From Chitinophaga pinensis (GTDB taxonomy: Bacteria > Pseudomonadota > Gammaproteobacteria > Burkholderiales > Burkholderiaceae_C): 64,000 nucleotides of DNA. How positions within the stretch are numbered: the first letter of the stretch is position 1; every line of letters begins with the position of its first letter. Location: positions 1 through 64,000 of the forward strand of contig CALPRQ020000017.1 of assembly GCA_943326015.2 (NCBI GenBank), in the 5' to 3' direction. The position numbers were made by a program, and so were the translations under genes. Shown one piece after another: positions 37,843-46,263 of the stretch. The notes under the pieces are model-generated. The model worked only from the letters and a program-made list of their open reading frames with translations, was not told the origin of the DNA and searched no databases.

Positions 37843-38754
37843 ATGCAAGCAGAATCCTCAGGCCAGGAAAGGCCGGTGCCCGGCCTGGACCCCGTTGCAG
37901 CGCGTCGCTGGCGCGAACGCCGCCGCGAGGCCAGCCCCTGGCTGAACGAGGAGGTGGGCGCACGCATGGTTGAGCGCCTGCAATGGATCAAGCAGGCCCC
38001 GGCGCGCTGGCTGGACTGGTCCCCGCTCAATGGCGGATTGCAGGCACACCGGCTGGTATCCGGGCATTATCCGGAGGCCAAGGTCGCGCTCGCGGGCGAC
38101 GCCGCCCAGGCGGCCGCCGACAGCCTGCGCCGCCAGTCGCCGCGCAGCTGGAATCCGCTCAAGTGGCTGGCTTCGGGTCCGGTGCTGCATGACGACAGCC
38201 CCGGTGCGGTCGGCCTGCTGTGGGCCAACATGGCGCTGCACCAGGAGCCGCTGCCGCGCGCGCTGCTGAGCCGCTGGCTGGAGCTGTTGGAGGTCGATGG
38301 CTTCCTGATGTTTTCCTGCCTGGGGCCGGACAGCCTGCGCGAGCTGCGTGCGGTGTACGCCCGGCAGGGCTGGCCGGTGCCGGCCCATGATTACACCGAC
38401 ATGCACGATTGGGGCGACATGCTGATCGAGGTCGGCTTTGCCGAGCCGGTGATGGCCATGGAGCGCATCACGCTGTCCTACCCGGACGCCGGCCGGCTGT
38501 TGCGTGACCTGCGTGACTGGGGCCGGAACCTGAACCAGGCGCGCTTTGCAGGCCTGCGCGGCCGGCGCTGGAAGCAGCAGCTTGAGCAGGCGCTTGAGGC
38601 GGGCCTGCCACGCGATGCGCAGGGCCAGCTGCTGCTGAGCTTCGAGGTGATCTACGGCCACGCGGTCAAGCCCAAGCCGCGCGTCAGGCTCGAATCGACC
38701 AGCACCGTGTCGATGGAGCAGATGCGCTCCATGCTGCGCCAGCCCAGGGCCTGA
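37843..38754 (+). CDS. BioC-like methyltransferase with degenerate SAM motif
   Basis: 303 aa, related in overall layout to BioC, which methylates malonyl-ACP in biotin synthesis. GLLWANMALHQ (about 126-136), LEVDGFLMFSCLGPDSLRELR (about 148-168) and the MHDWGDMLIEVGFAEPVMAME segment match BioC-type proteins. However, the glycine-rich SAM site usually reading LDLGCGxG is here LDWSPLNGGL (about 57-66), so activity is uncertain. It is divergent from comF and lies directly before the SCO1 gene, whose Fnr-like site overlaps its stop codon. No other bio gene is near. Confidence 0.75.
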   Translation: MQAESSGQERPVPGLDPVAARRWRERRREASPWLNEEVGARMVERLQWIKQAPARWLDWSPLNGGLQAHRLVSGHYPEAKVALAGDAAQAAADSLRRQSPRSWNPLKWLASGPVLHDDSPGAVGLLWANMALHQEPLPRALLSRWLELLEVDGFLMFSCLGPDSLRELRAVYARQGWPVPAHDYTDMHDWGDMLIEVGFAEPVMAMERITLSYPDAGRLLRDLRDWGRNLNQARFAGLRGRRWKQQLEQALEAGLPRDAQGQLLLSFEVIYGHAVKPKPRVRLESTSTVSMEQMRSMLRQPRA

Positions 38755-38764
38755 CCTGGGTCAA
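38751..38764. promoter_or_regulatory. Weak Fnr-like site upstream of the SCO gene
   Basis: CTGAC-CTGG-GTCAA, eight of ten bases matching the Fnr consensus TTGAT-N4-ATCAA (nine of ten against the local TTGAY/RTCAA form), overlapping the stop codon of the upstream gene and 34 bp before the chosen SCO start. Weaker than the other four sites. Confidence 0.4.
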
Positions 38765-38798
38765 GACGACCCATGCAGGACGGATGGAGAATGCCGGC

Positions 38799-39428
38799 AT
38801 GTCAATCCATGCTTCCAAGATGATGAGCGCGCTGCGGCGCCGATCGCTGCTCAGCGCGGCCGGCCTGTTGGCGGGTGTCGCGCTGCTGCCGGCTTGCAGC
38901 GACAAACCGGCCTTTCGGGGCGTCGACATCACCGGCGCCGACTATGCCAAGACGCTGAGCTTGCCTGACCAGCACGGGCAACAGCGCTCGCTGGCCGATT
39001 TCAAGGGCAAGCTGGTCGTGTTGTTCTTCGGCTACACGCAGTGCCCCGACGTCTGCCCGACTTCGCTGTCCGAGCTGGTGCAGGCCAAGCAACGGCTCGG
39101 TGCCGATGGTGCCCGCCTGCAGGGCCTGTTCGTCAGCGTGGACCCCGAGCGCGATACACCCGAGATCATGAAGGCCTACATGGCCAGCTTCGATCCGACC
39201 TTCCTGGCGCTGCTGCCCAAGTCCGAGCAGCTGCCCGCGCTGGCCAAGTCCTTCAAGGTCTATTACAAGAAGGTCGAGGGCCAGACGCCGACCAGCTACA
39301 CGATGGATCATTCGGCCGGCAGCTACGTCTATGACGCGCAGGGCCGGCTGCGCGTCTACCACCGTTACGGCAGCGGCGCCGAGGCGCTGGCGGCCGACCT
39401 CAAGTTGTTGCTGGCCGAGGCGCGCTGA
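38799..39428 (+). CDS. SCO1/SenC-type copper chaperone lipoprotein
   Basis: Membrane-tethered thioredoxin-fold protein that delivers copper to cytochrome oxidase. The 209-aa protein has a basic N-terminus (ALRRRS), a hydrophobic stretch and a lipobox ending at Cys 33 (LLPAC). The copper ligands are CPDVC at 82-86, with the third ligand His in TMDHSAG. FFGYTQCPDVCPTSL is diagnostic. The start is uncertain: ATG 38799 has a GGAGA site, while 38784 and 38820 are alternatives. It is consistent with the ccoI/ccoN copper system. Confidence 0.9.
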   Translation: MSIHASKMMSALRRRSLLSAAGLLAGVALLPACSDKPAFRGVDITGADYAKTLSLPDQHGQQRSLADFKGKLVVLFFGYTQCPDVCPTSLSELVQAKQRLGADGARLQGLFVSVDPERDTPEIMKAYMASFDPTFLALLPKSEQLPALAKSFKVYYKKVEGQTPTSYTMDHSAGSYVYDAQGRLRVYHRYGSGAEALAADLKLLLAEAR

Positions 39429-39460
39429 AGAGGCGAACGGGCCAAGTAAGCCAGGCGGCT

Positions 39461-40498
39461 TCAGGCGCCGTGCTTGTCCTTCTCGGAGGTGAAGGCGTCG
39501 GCGTAGAACTCGTCGGCCGGCAGGCCGGCCCGGGCGACATAGTCGCGCTGCGCCGACTCGACCACGACCGGCGCGCCGCAGGCATAGACCTGGTGGCCCG
39601 ACAGATCGGGGCAGTCTTGCAGCACGGCTTCATGCACGAAGCCGGTGCGGCCGTCCCAGCCATCCTCGGGTAGCGCGTCGGACACCACCGGAACGTACTT
39701 GAGGTGGGGCAGGGACGCGCATTGCTCGGCGATCCAGTCGCTCTGATAGAGGTCGGCCGGACGGCGGCCGCCCCAATAGAGCGTGGCGGGCCGGGTGATC
39801 CCTTTTTCGCGCATGTGCTCGATGATGGCCTTGATCGGCGCAAAGCCGGTGCCCGAGGCCAGCAGCACGATCGGCTTGTCGCTGTCCTCGCGCAGGAAGA
39901 AGCTGCCGAAGGGGCCTTCGATGCGCAGGATCTCCTTTTCCTTCATGGTAGCGAACACATGGTCGGTGAACTTGCCGCCTGGCATGTGGCGGATGTGCAA
40001 TTCCATCGCGGGCTTGACAGCCTGCTGGTGTGGCGCGGTCGCCATCGAGTAGGCGCGGCGTGAGCCGTCCTTGAGCAGGAATTCGATGTATTGGCCGGCG
40101 TGGTAGGGGAAGCTGTCGTTGGCGGGCAGTTGCAGCCTGACGACCATGACGTCAGGCGAGGCGCGTTCCAGGCTGGTGACGCGTACCGGCAGCTTCTTGA
40201 TCGGCAGCGCATCGACCGCAGTGACCTGGCGCGATTCGAGCACGACGTCGCTGGTCGCGCTGGCGCAGCAGGTCAGCACGAAGCCGGCGGCCTCCTCCTC
40301 GGCGCTCAAGGCCCGGGCCTGGTGCTCGCCATGGACCACGCTGCCCGAGAGCTTCTTGCATTTGCACGAGCTGCAGGCGCCGTCCTTGCAGCCGTAAGGC
40401 AGTCCTATGCCCTGGCGGATGCCGGCGGCCAGGAGGGTTTCGCCGGGGTTGACGGTAAAGGCTCGGCCGCTGGGCTCGACGGTGATCTGGAATGTCAT
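39461..40498 (-). CDS. 2Fe-2S ferredoxin/flavoprotein reductase (AscD-like)
   Basis: 345 aa electron-transfer protein, annotated in many Burkholderiales as CDP-6-deoxy-L-threo-D-glycero-4-hexulose-3-dehydrase reductase. A plant-type 2Fe-2S domain comes first (Cys 37, 42, 45 and 77/78: GCKDGACSSC, later LTCC). The FAD domain follows with RAYSMATAP, then the NAD(P) domain with LLASGTGFAPIKAI and YACGAP. The true partner is unknown; no sugar genes are nearby, so it probably serves another oxygenase or reductase. ATG 40498 is preferred to an upstream frame overlapping the divergent gene. Confidence 0.85.
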   Translation of the reverse strand: MTFQITVEPSGRAFTVNPGETLLAAGIRQGIGLPYGCKDGACSSCKCKKLSGSVVHGEHQARALSAEEEAAGFVLTCCASATSDVVLESRQVTAVDALPIKKLPVRVTSLERASPDVMVVRLQLPANDSFPYHAGQYIEFLLKDGSRRAYSMATAPHQQAVKPAMELHIRHMPGGKFTDHVFATMKEKEILRIEGPFGSFFLREDSDKPIVLLASGTGFAPIKAIIEHMREKGITRPATLYWGGRRPADLYQSDWIAEQCASLPHLKYVPVVSDALPEDGWDGRTGFVHEAVLQDCPDLSGHQVYACGAPVVVESAQRDYVARAGLPADEFYADAFTSEKDKHGA

Positions 40499-40568
40499 AC
40501 AGTCTTGGAGGGGGTTGTGGGCGTGGTTGCGCTGGCAGCCGGGGATTTTCTCAAATTTGGATCTTGCA

Positions 40569-41534
40569 ATGGCTTTTCTTGGCGCCTTGCCGGCGCGCTT
40601 TCGGCGCGAGCGGGTCTTGATCGTGGGCTGTGGCGATGTGGGGCTGCGCAGCGCGCGTGCGCTCGGCGCGGTGGCTGGTGCTGAAGGGGCGGGCGAGTCC
40701 ATGCCTGCGCTCAGTCGTGGCGCAGGCGGGCGGGTCCGCCTGTTCGCGTTGACCTCGACGCCGGAGCGGGTGCCCGCCTTGCGTGCTGCCGGAATCACGC
40801 CGCTGGCGGGCAACCTGGACGATCCGGCCAGCCTGCGACGGCTGGCGGGCCTGGCCACGCGGGTGCTGCACCTGGCGCCGCCGCCGGGTGCGGGTATGAG
40901 CGATCCGCGCAGCCTGGCCCTGGCGCGCGCGCTGGCGCGGCGCGCGCGTCCGCTGGCGCTGGTCTACGGCTCGACCAGCGGCGTTTATGGCGACTGCGGC
41001 GGCGCCTGGGTCGACGAGGTCCGGGCGGTCAATCCGGCCACGCCGCGCGCGCGCCGGCGCGTGGCCGCCGAAGACCTGCTGCGCGCCTGGGGCCTGGCCT
41101 GCCGGGTGCCGGTCAGCGTGCTGCGCATCCCTGGCATCTACGCCCCTGACCGCGAGGGCGGCACGCCGCGCGAGCGCCTGTTGCGCGGCACGCCCGTGCT
41201 GCGGCGCGAGGAGGACGTTTACACCAACCACATCCATGCCGATGACCTGGCGCGTGCCTGTGTCCGGGCGCTCTGGCGCGCGCCGGTGCAGCGTGTCTTC
41301 AATGTGTGCGATGACACCGAGCTGAGCATGGGCGACTATTTCGACTTTGCTGCCGACCTCTACGGTTTGCCGCGGCCCGAGCGGGTCGCGCGCGAGCAGG
41401 CCCGCGAGCGGCTGTCGCCGCTGACGCTGAGCTTCATGGGCGAGTCCCGGCGACTGCGCAACTTGCGCCTCAAGCGCGAGCTCGGGCTGAAGTTGCGCTA
41501 TCCCACGGTGGAGCAGGGCTTGGGTGGCGCTTGA
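40569..41534 (+). CDS. NAD(P)-dependent epimerase/reductase-like protein
   Basis: 321-aa protein of the extended SDR type (YeeZ-like). The N-terminal dinucleotide-binding motif is VLIVGCGDVGLRSARALG (about 16-33). LVYGSTSGVYGDCGGAWVDE (about 133-152) holds the Ser/Tyr of the active site; the usual YxxxK lysine is not obvious. TNHIHADDLARACVRAL is a conserved epimerase segment. The substrate is unknown. It is divergent from the iron-sulfur flavoprotein gene 70 bp away and ends in a strong terminator before tRNA-Leu. Confidence 0.8.
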   Translation: MAFLGALPARFRRERVLIVGCGDVGLRSARALGAVAGAEGAGESMPALSRGAGGRVRLFALTSTPERVPALRAAGITPLAGNLDDPASLRRLAGLATRVLHLAPPPGAGMSDPRSLALARALARRARPLALVYGSTSGVYGDCGGAWVDEVRAVNPATPRARRRVAAEDLLRAWGLACRVPVSVLRIPGIYAPDREGGTPRERLLRGTPVLRREEDVYTNHIHADDLARACVRALWRAPVQRVFNVCDDTELSMGDYFDFAADLYGLPRPERVAREQARERLSPLTLSFMGESRRLRNLRLKRELGLKLRYPTVEQGLGGA

Positions 41535-41552
41535 AGCAAGTGCGGAAAGCAA

Positions 41553-41583
41553 AAAAGCGACGCCTTGCGGACGTCGCTTTTCT
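41553..41583 (+). terminator. Rho-independent terminator after the epimerase-like gene
   Basis: AAAAGCGACG and CGTCGCTTTT pair over 10 bp around CCTTGCGGA, with a T-rich end, 18 bp after the stop codon. Confidence 0.87.
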
Positions 41584-41589
41584 TCTGTC

Positions 41590-41674
41590 TGGTGCCCGAG
41601 GTCGGACTCGAACCGACACACCTTGCGGCGGGGGATTTTGAATCCCCTGCGTCTACCGATTTCGCCACCCGGGC
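41590..41674 (-). tRNA. tRNA-Leu (anticodon CAA)
   Basis: 85 nt including CCA. On the minus strand the acceptor GCCCGGG pairs with CTCGGGC (one G-T), the anticodon loop TTCAAAA reads CAA, a long class II variable arm is present, and the T-arm contains GGTTCGAGTCC. It stands alone between the epimerase-like gene and cysM. Confidence 0.95.
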
Positions 41675-41740
41675 AGGAATGAGATTGAAATTATGGCACA
41701 GTGACGGGACTGTCCCTCGCATTCCAAAGAAAAAATTCCC

Positions 41741-42679
41741 ATGACACGCGCGACCCCCCGCAGCCGGAAAAAACCCGTCATCTACCCCACCCTGGAGGAC
41801 ACCATCGGCAACACGCCGCTGATCGCCCTGCAGCGCATCGGTGCCTCGTCCAACCGCGAGCGCGGCAATGTGGTGCTGGCCAAGCTCGAAGGCAACAACC
41901 CGGCCGGATCGGTCAAGGACCGGCCCGCGCTCTCCATGATTCGGCGCGCCGAGGAGCGCGGCGAGATCCGGCCCGGCGATACGCTGATCGAGGCGACCTC
42001 GGGCAACACCGGCATCGCGCTGGCCATGGCCGCCGCCGTGCGCGGCTACCGGATGGTGCTGATCATGCCCGAGGACCTCAGCATCGAGCGCGCGCAGACC
42101 ATGAAGGCCTTCGGCGCCGAGCTGATCCTGACGCCCAAGAGCGGCGGCATGGAATGCGCGCGCGATCTGGCCGACCAGATGGTCGCGCAGGGCAAGGGCA
42201 AGGTGCTGGATCAGTTCGCCAATCCGGACAACCCACGCATCCACTACGAAACCACCGGCCCCGAGCTGTGGAAGCAGACGCGCGGGCGCATCACGCATTT
42301 CGTCAGCGCGATGGGCACCACCGGCACCATCACCGGCGTGTCGCGCTTCCTCAAGGAGCAGAACCCCGAGGTCCGCATCATCGGCGCGCAGCCGAGCGAG
42401 GGCTCGCGCATCCCCGGCATCCGCAAGTGGCCGCAGGAGTATCTGCCCAGGATCTACGACCCCAAGGCCGTCGATGAGCTGGTCTACGTCAGCCAGGCCG
42501 ATGCCGAGGAGATGTGCCGCCGGCTGGCGCGCGAGGAGGGCATCTTCGCGGGCATCTCGGCCGCTGGCGCCTGCTGGGTCGCGCAGCAGATCGCGGCCCG
42601 CGAGCAGGATGCCACGATCGCCTTCATCGTCTGCGACCGCGGCGACCGCTACCTGTCGACCGGCGTCTTTCCGGCCTGA
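41741..42679 (+). CDS. cysM: Cysteine synthase B (O-acetylserine/thiosulfate)
   Basis: PLP enzyme making cysteine from O-acetylserine with sulfide, or S-sulfocysteine with thiosulfate. At 312 aa it has the PLP lysine in NNPAGSVKDRPAL (about 52-64), the TSGNTGIALA substrate loop and GTTGTITGVSRFLKE phosphate-binding glycines. The ARPSEGSRIPG-type region (here QPSEGSRIPGIRKWP) fits the CysM rather than CysK subgroup. tusA follows 21 bp later, so a small sulfur-handling operon is likely. Confidence 0.94.
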   Translation: MTRATPRSRKKPVIYPTLEDTIGNTPLIALQRIGASSNRERGNVVLAKLEGNNPAGSVKDRPALSMIRRAEERGEIRPGDTLIEATSGNTGIALAMAAAVRGYRMVLIMPEDLSIERAQTMKAFGAELILTPKSGGMECARDLADQMVAQGKGKVLDQFANPDNPRIHYETTGPELWKQTRGRITHFVSAMGTTGTITGVSRFLKEQNPEVRIIGAQPSEGSRIPGIRKWPQEYLPRIYDPKAVDELVYVSQADAEEMCRRLAREEGIFAGISAAGACWVAQQIAAREQDATIAFIVCDRGDRYLSTGVFPA

Positions 42680-42700
42680 CGCCTTGCCCAGAATCCCCCT

Positions 42701-42943
42701 ATGCCAGCACAAGAGATGAACGCAGATCTGGAACTCGACGCGCGCGGATTGAACTGTCCGCTGCCCATCCTCAAATCGAAGAAGGCGCTGGCCGGCATGG
42801 AGAGCGGCCAGGTGCTCAAGGTGATCTGCACCGATGCCGGTTCGGTGCGCGACTTCCAGGCCTTCTGCAGGCAGACCGGCAACGAGCTGCTGCAGCAGGA
42901 CCAGACCGGGTCCGAGTTCGTGACCTGGCTCAGGCGACGCTGA
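42701..42943 (+). CDS. TusA-family sulfurtransferase
   Basis: 80-aa sulfur-carrier protein. The catalytic cysteine lies in RGLNCPLPILKSKKAL (Cys 19), followed by the conserved alpha/beta fold that hands persulfide sulfur to partners such as the tRNA 2-thiolation relay. ATG 42701 is used; ATG 42716 (MNADLELD) would also give a complete domain. It follows cysM by 21 bp and precedes a CidA-like gene by 26 bp, so it is probably co-transcribed with cysM. Confidence 0.9.
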   Translation: MPAQEMNADLELDARGLNCPLPILKSKKALAGMESGQVLKVICTDAGSVRDFQAFCRQTGNELLQQDQTGSEFVTWLRRR

Positions 42944-42969
42944 GCGGCGGCAGTGAACGGGAGTGGGCG

Positions 42970-43326
42970 ATGATCCAGGGTTTTAGCTTGCTGCTGCTGT
43001 TCCAGCTCGCCGGCGAGGCGCTGGTGCTGTGGCTGGACTGGCCGGTGCCCGGACCGGTCGCGGGCATGGTGCTGCTGTTGCTGGGCCTGCTGTGGCGTGG
43101 CGGACCGGGCCGGCGCCTGGCCCAGACCTCGGGCCAGCTGCTGCAGCATCTGTCGCTGCTGTTCGTGCCGGCTGGTGCCGGCGTCGTGCTGCACGGCGCG
43201 TTGCTGGCGCGCGAATGGCTGCCCTTGTCGCTGGCGCTGCTCGTGAGCACGCTGCTGGCGCTGGCCGTGACCGCGCTGCTGTTGCGCGCCCTGTTGCGTC
43301 GTTGCTCCGACGCCCCGGGGCGGTAG
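42970..43326 (+). CDS. CidA/LrgA family holin-like protein
   Basis: 118-aa membrane protein with four hydrophobic segments, of the family that modulates murein hydrolase activity or small-molecule export in partnership with an LrgB/CidB protein. LLLLFQLAGEALV, PVPGPVAGMVLLLLGL (about 25-40) and LFVPAGAGVVLHG (about 64-76) are characteristic. The ATG at 42970 comes just after a GGGCG site; the much longer upstream open frame overlaps cysM and tusA. The lrgB-like partner begins 2 bp after its stop codon. Confidence 0.88.
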   Translation: MIQGFSLLLLFQLAGEALVLWLDWPVPGPVAGMVLLLLGLLWRGGPGRRLAQTSGQLLQHLSLLFVPAGAGVVLHGALLAREWLPLSLALLVSTLLALAVTALLLRALLRRCSDAPGR

Positions 43327-43328
43327 CG

Positions 43329-44063
43329 ATGTCGGAGCGCGCGACGATGGTCTGGGAGCGGCTGGCAGGCTCGCCACTGCTGTGGCTGGCGCTGACCTTG
43401 CTGGCCTATCAGTTCGGCGTCTGGCTGCAGCGGCGGCTGCGCGGCCATGCGCTGGCCAATCCGGTGCTGATCGCGGTCGCGCTGCTCTCCGCCCTGTTGC
43501 TGCTCAGCGGCACGCCCTATGCCCGCTACATGAACGGCGCCGGGCTGATCCATTTCCTGCTCGGGCCGGCGACGGTCGCGCTGGCGATTCCGCTCTACGC
43601 GAACTGGCGCCGGCTGCGGGCCATGACGCTCCCGCTGCTGGGCGCGCTGGTCCTGGGTTCCCTGCTGGCCGCGGTCTCGGGCTGGGGTCTGGGGGCGCTG
43701 CTCGGCGCGGGGCACGAGTCGCGGGTCTCGCTGGCGATCAAGAGCATCACGACACCGATCGCGATGGCAGTCACCGAGCGCCTGGGCGGCCTGCCTTCGC
43801 TGACGGCGGTGCTGGTGATCGTGACCGGCATGGTCGGCGGGCTGTGCGCCGATGCGCTTTACCGCCGGCTGCGGATCGAGGACGATGCGGTGCGTGGCTT
43901 TGCGCTCGGCCTGGCCGCGCATGGCCTGGGTACGGCGCGCGCCTTCCAGTTCAGCGAGCAGGCCGGCGCCTTTGCCGCGCTCGGCATGGGGCTCAACGGG
44001 CTGCTGACCTCGTTCGCCTTGCCCTGGCTGCTGCCTTGGCTTGAACGCTGGCTGGCGCGCTGA
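43329..44063 (+). CDS. LrgB/CidB family membrane protein
   Basis: 244-aa integral membrane protein with about seven hydrophobic segments, partner of the CidA-like protein 2 bp upstream. The GAGLIHFLLGPATVALAIPLY stretch (about 70-90), AIKSITTPIAMAVTERLGG (about 136-154) and AAHGLGTARAFQFSE (about 197-211) are LrgB hallmarks. Members affect autolysis in Gram-positives and glycolate export in plants; the role here is inferred only. It converges on dusC with a weak hairpin between them. Confidence 0.9.
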   Translation: MSERATMVWERLAGSPLLWLALTLLAYQFGVWLQRRLRGHALANPVLIAVALLSALLLLSGTPYARYMNGAGLIHFLLGPATVALAIPLYANWRRLRAMTLPLLGALVLGSLLAAVSGWGLGALLGAGHESRVSLAIKSITTPIAMAVTERLGGLPSLTAVLVIVTGMVGGLCADALYRRLRIEDDAVRGFALGLAAHGLGTARAFQFSEQAGAFAALGMGLNGLLTSFALPWLLPWLERWLAR

Positions 44064-44129
44064 ATGATAGTCGAGCTGGCTGGCGTGCCGCCCGTCGAGT
44101 GGATGACGGGTTGAGCCGGCGGGCGCTGC

Positions 44130-45113
44130 TCAGGCGCTGGCCAGCGCGGGCACCCGTTGCGAGCCTAGCTGGCTGTTGAGCCAGGCCTCGATCACGCGCG
44201 GGTCGTTGACGGTGCGCAGCTGCTGGTAGGCCTGCTCGGCCTCGGGGTGGCGCTGTCGCAGGTAGTTGAGCCACTGCTTGAGGCGGCCTGGCCGCGCTCG
44301 CGGCTCGATGTGATCGAGCACGAGCTGCCAGAAATGGCCCAGCAGGGACAGCAGCTCGGTCCAGCCGGTTTCCGGCTTGTTGCCGTGCCGGCCCTGGTCG
44401 GCCAGGATGGCCAGCGCCAGGCCGGGGTCGGCGACCATGCCCCGGCCCAGCATCAGGTCGGTGCAGCCCGATTGCCGCAGGCAGTCGCGGGCGTCCTCGA
44501 CCGACCAGACTTCGCCGTTGGCCACCACCGGCAGCCTGACCGCCTGGCAGATGTCGGCGATCCGGTGCCAGTAGGCCGGCGGTTTGTAGCCCTGGGCCCG
44601 GGTGCGGGCATGCACCACCAGCTGGTCGGCACCGCCGGCCTCGATCGCCAGCGCGCAGGCTTCGGCGCGGCGGTCGTCGTCGAAGCCCAGTCGCATCTTG
44701 GCCGAGACCGGCATGGCGGCCGGCACGGCCTGCCTCACCTCCGACACGATGCGGTGCAGCAGCTCCGGGTCCTGCAGCAGCGCGGCGCCACCGCCATGGC
44801 GGTTGACGACCTTGGCCGGGCAGCCGAAGTTGAGGTCGATGCCAGCCGGTCCGAGCCCCGCGAGTCGCGCCGCGTTGTCGGCCAGGCAGACCGGATCGGA
44901 CCCCATCAGCTGGGCGCGCACCGGTACTCCGGCTGGCGTGCGGCCGCCCTGGTCGAGTTCGGGCACGACGCGGCGAAAGGCGCGCTCGGGCAGCAGCGTT
45001 CCGGTGACGCGGATGAACTCCGAGACGCAAAGGTCTATGCCGCCGACGCGCGTGAGCGTGTCGCGCAGGGCAAAGTCGAGCAGCCCTTCCATGGGCGCGA
45101 GCAGGATGGCCAT
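44130..45113 (-). CDS. dusC: tRNA-dihydrouridine(16) synthase DusC
   Basis: FMN enzyme that reduces uridine to dihydrouridine at position 16 of tRNA. The 327-aa protein starts ILLAPMEGLLDFALRDTLT, has the DLNFGCPAKVVNRHGGGAALL segment with the catalytic cysteine (about 96-116), the SAKMRLGFDD motif, and LVVHARTRAQGYKPPAYW typical of the DusC subgroup. ATG 45113 is chosen. The open frame continues into the LysR gene region but has no coding character there. The LysR gene ends 89 bp upstream. Confidence 0.93.
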   Translation of the reverse strand: MAILLAPMEGLLDFALRDTLTRVGGIDLCVSEFIRVTGTLLPERAFRRVVPELDQGGRTPAGVPVRAQLMGSDPVCLADNAARLAGLGPAGIDLNFGCPAKVVNRHGGGAALLQDPELLHRIVSEVRQAVPAAMPVSAKMRLGFDDDRRAEACALAIEAGGADQLVVHARTRAQGYKPPAYWHRIADICQAVRLPVVANGEVWSVEDARDCLRQSGCTDLMLGRGMVADPGLALAILADQGRHGNKPETGWTELLSLLGHFWQLVLDHIEPRARPGRLKQWLNYLRQRHPEAEQAYQQLRTVNDPRVIEAWLNSQLGSQRVPALASA

Positions 45114-45202
45114 GATGATCCGGTTCAACGTGAGTCGCGATTGTCCGCGATCAGGCGCTGCGTGCCTGTCATTGCGGTCACAGCCGGATATCGCAGCCCG
45201 GG

Positions 45203-46111
45203 TCAGCCCTGGCGGCCGGCCTGGCTGAAGAGCCCTGCTGCCCAGTCGATGAAGGCGCGCACCCTGGCCGCCGGTTGGCGGTTGGGTGCGTAGAGCAGGT
45301 GCAAGGGCATGGCGGGCGGGCGGTGGGCGGGCAGAACCTCCACGAACTCGCCCGAGGCCAGCTGCGGCGCGACATGGTAGAGCGGGACCTGGATCAGCCC
45401 CAGACCGGCGGCGCAGGCGGCCACGAAGCCGCCACCGTCGTTGACCGCGACGCCCGCCGGCAGGCTGAGCCGTTCGACCCGGCCGTCGACCACGAACTCG
45501 AAGGGAAAAGGCTTGCCGCTGGTGGCCGACAGGTTGTCGACCGCCTGGTGACCCTGCAGGTCCGCCAGCGTGGCCGGACGGCCGCGGCGGTCCAGGTAGG
45601 CGCGGCTGGCGCAGGTCACCAGCGGCAGGGTGGCCAGCCGTCTGGCGACCAGCGGCAGGTCGGCGTCGAGTTCGCCGATGCGCAGCACGCAGTCCACGCC
45701 TTCGCGCAGCGGGTCGATCTGGCGGTCGCTGACGCTGAGCTCGATCCGGATCTCGGGGTAATGGGCACAGAAGCCAGGCAGCGCGGGCATCAGCACCAGC
45801 CGGCACAGCGACCCCGGCAGGTCGATGCGGATGCGCCCGCGCGGTGCCCGGGTCGCGAGCGAGAACGAGGCCTCGGCGTCCTCGACATCGGCCAGGATCG
45901 CCACGCAGCGCTGGTAGTAGTCGCTGCCGTCGGGGGTCGGCGTGACCTGGCGCGTCGTGCGCGCGAGCAGGCGCACGCCCAGGCGCGCCTCCAGCTGCTG
46001 GATGCCCTGGGTCGCGCCCGCGCGCGTCAAACCCAGCTGGGCGGCGGCGGCACTGAAGCTGCCAAGTTCGACGATGCGGGTGAACAGGCGCATGGCCTGG
46101 AAACGGTCCAT
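45203..46111 (-). CDS. LysR-family transcriptional regulator
   Basis: 302-aa regulator with an N-terminal winged helix-turn-helix (about 5-65; SFSAAAAQLGLTRAGATQGIQ) and a C-terminal periplasmic-binding-like effector domain, of the CrgA-like subgroup. It is divergent from a BenE-type permease gene across 152 bp of AT-rich DNA with a perfect 9-bp inverted repeat, so it probably controls that transporter in response to its substrate. The actual effector is not known. Confidence 0.92.
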   Translation of the reverse strand: MDRFQAMRLFTRIVELGSFSAAAAQLGLTRAGATQGIQQLEARLGVRLLARTTRQVTPTPDGSDYYQRCVAILADVEDAEASFSLATRAPRGRIRIDLPGSLCRLVLMPALPGFCAHYPEIRIELSVSDRQIDPLREGVDCVLRIGELDADLPLVARRLATLPLVTCASRAYLDRRGRPATLADLQGHQAVDNLSATSGKPFPFEFVVDGRVERLSLPAGVAVNDGGGFVAACAAGLGLIQVPLYHVAPQLASGEFVEVLPAHRPPAMPLHLLYAPNRQPAARVRAFIDWAAGLFSQAGRQG

Positions 46112-46123
46112 GGTGGAATCTAT

Positions 46124-46182
46124 TGTTTATTTTCTGTGAACGGTGTTTTGTTGTGAAGCTAATTATTAAATATAAATAAACA
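46124..46182. promoter_or_regulatory. Inverted repeat in the LysR-benE intergenic region
   Basis: Perfect 9-bp arms TGTTTATTT (46124-46132) and AAATAAACA (46174-46182), 41 bp apart in an unusually AT-rich stretch between divergent genes. A LysR-type operator pair is the likely meaning. Confidence 0.45.
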
Positions 46183-46263
46183 GTGATACTTGTCAGTAGC
46201 ACCAGCCACTCGCTCAACCTGACCCGTCGGCGCGCGGCGATACCTACTATCGAGACTGCCACC

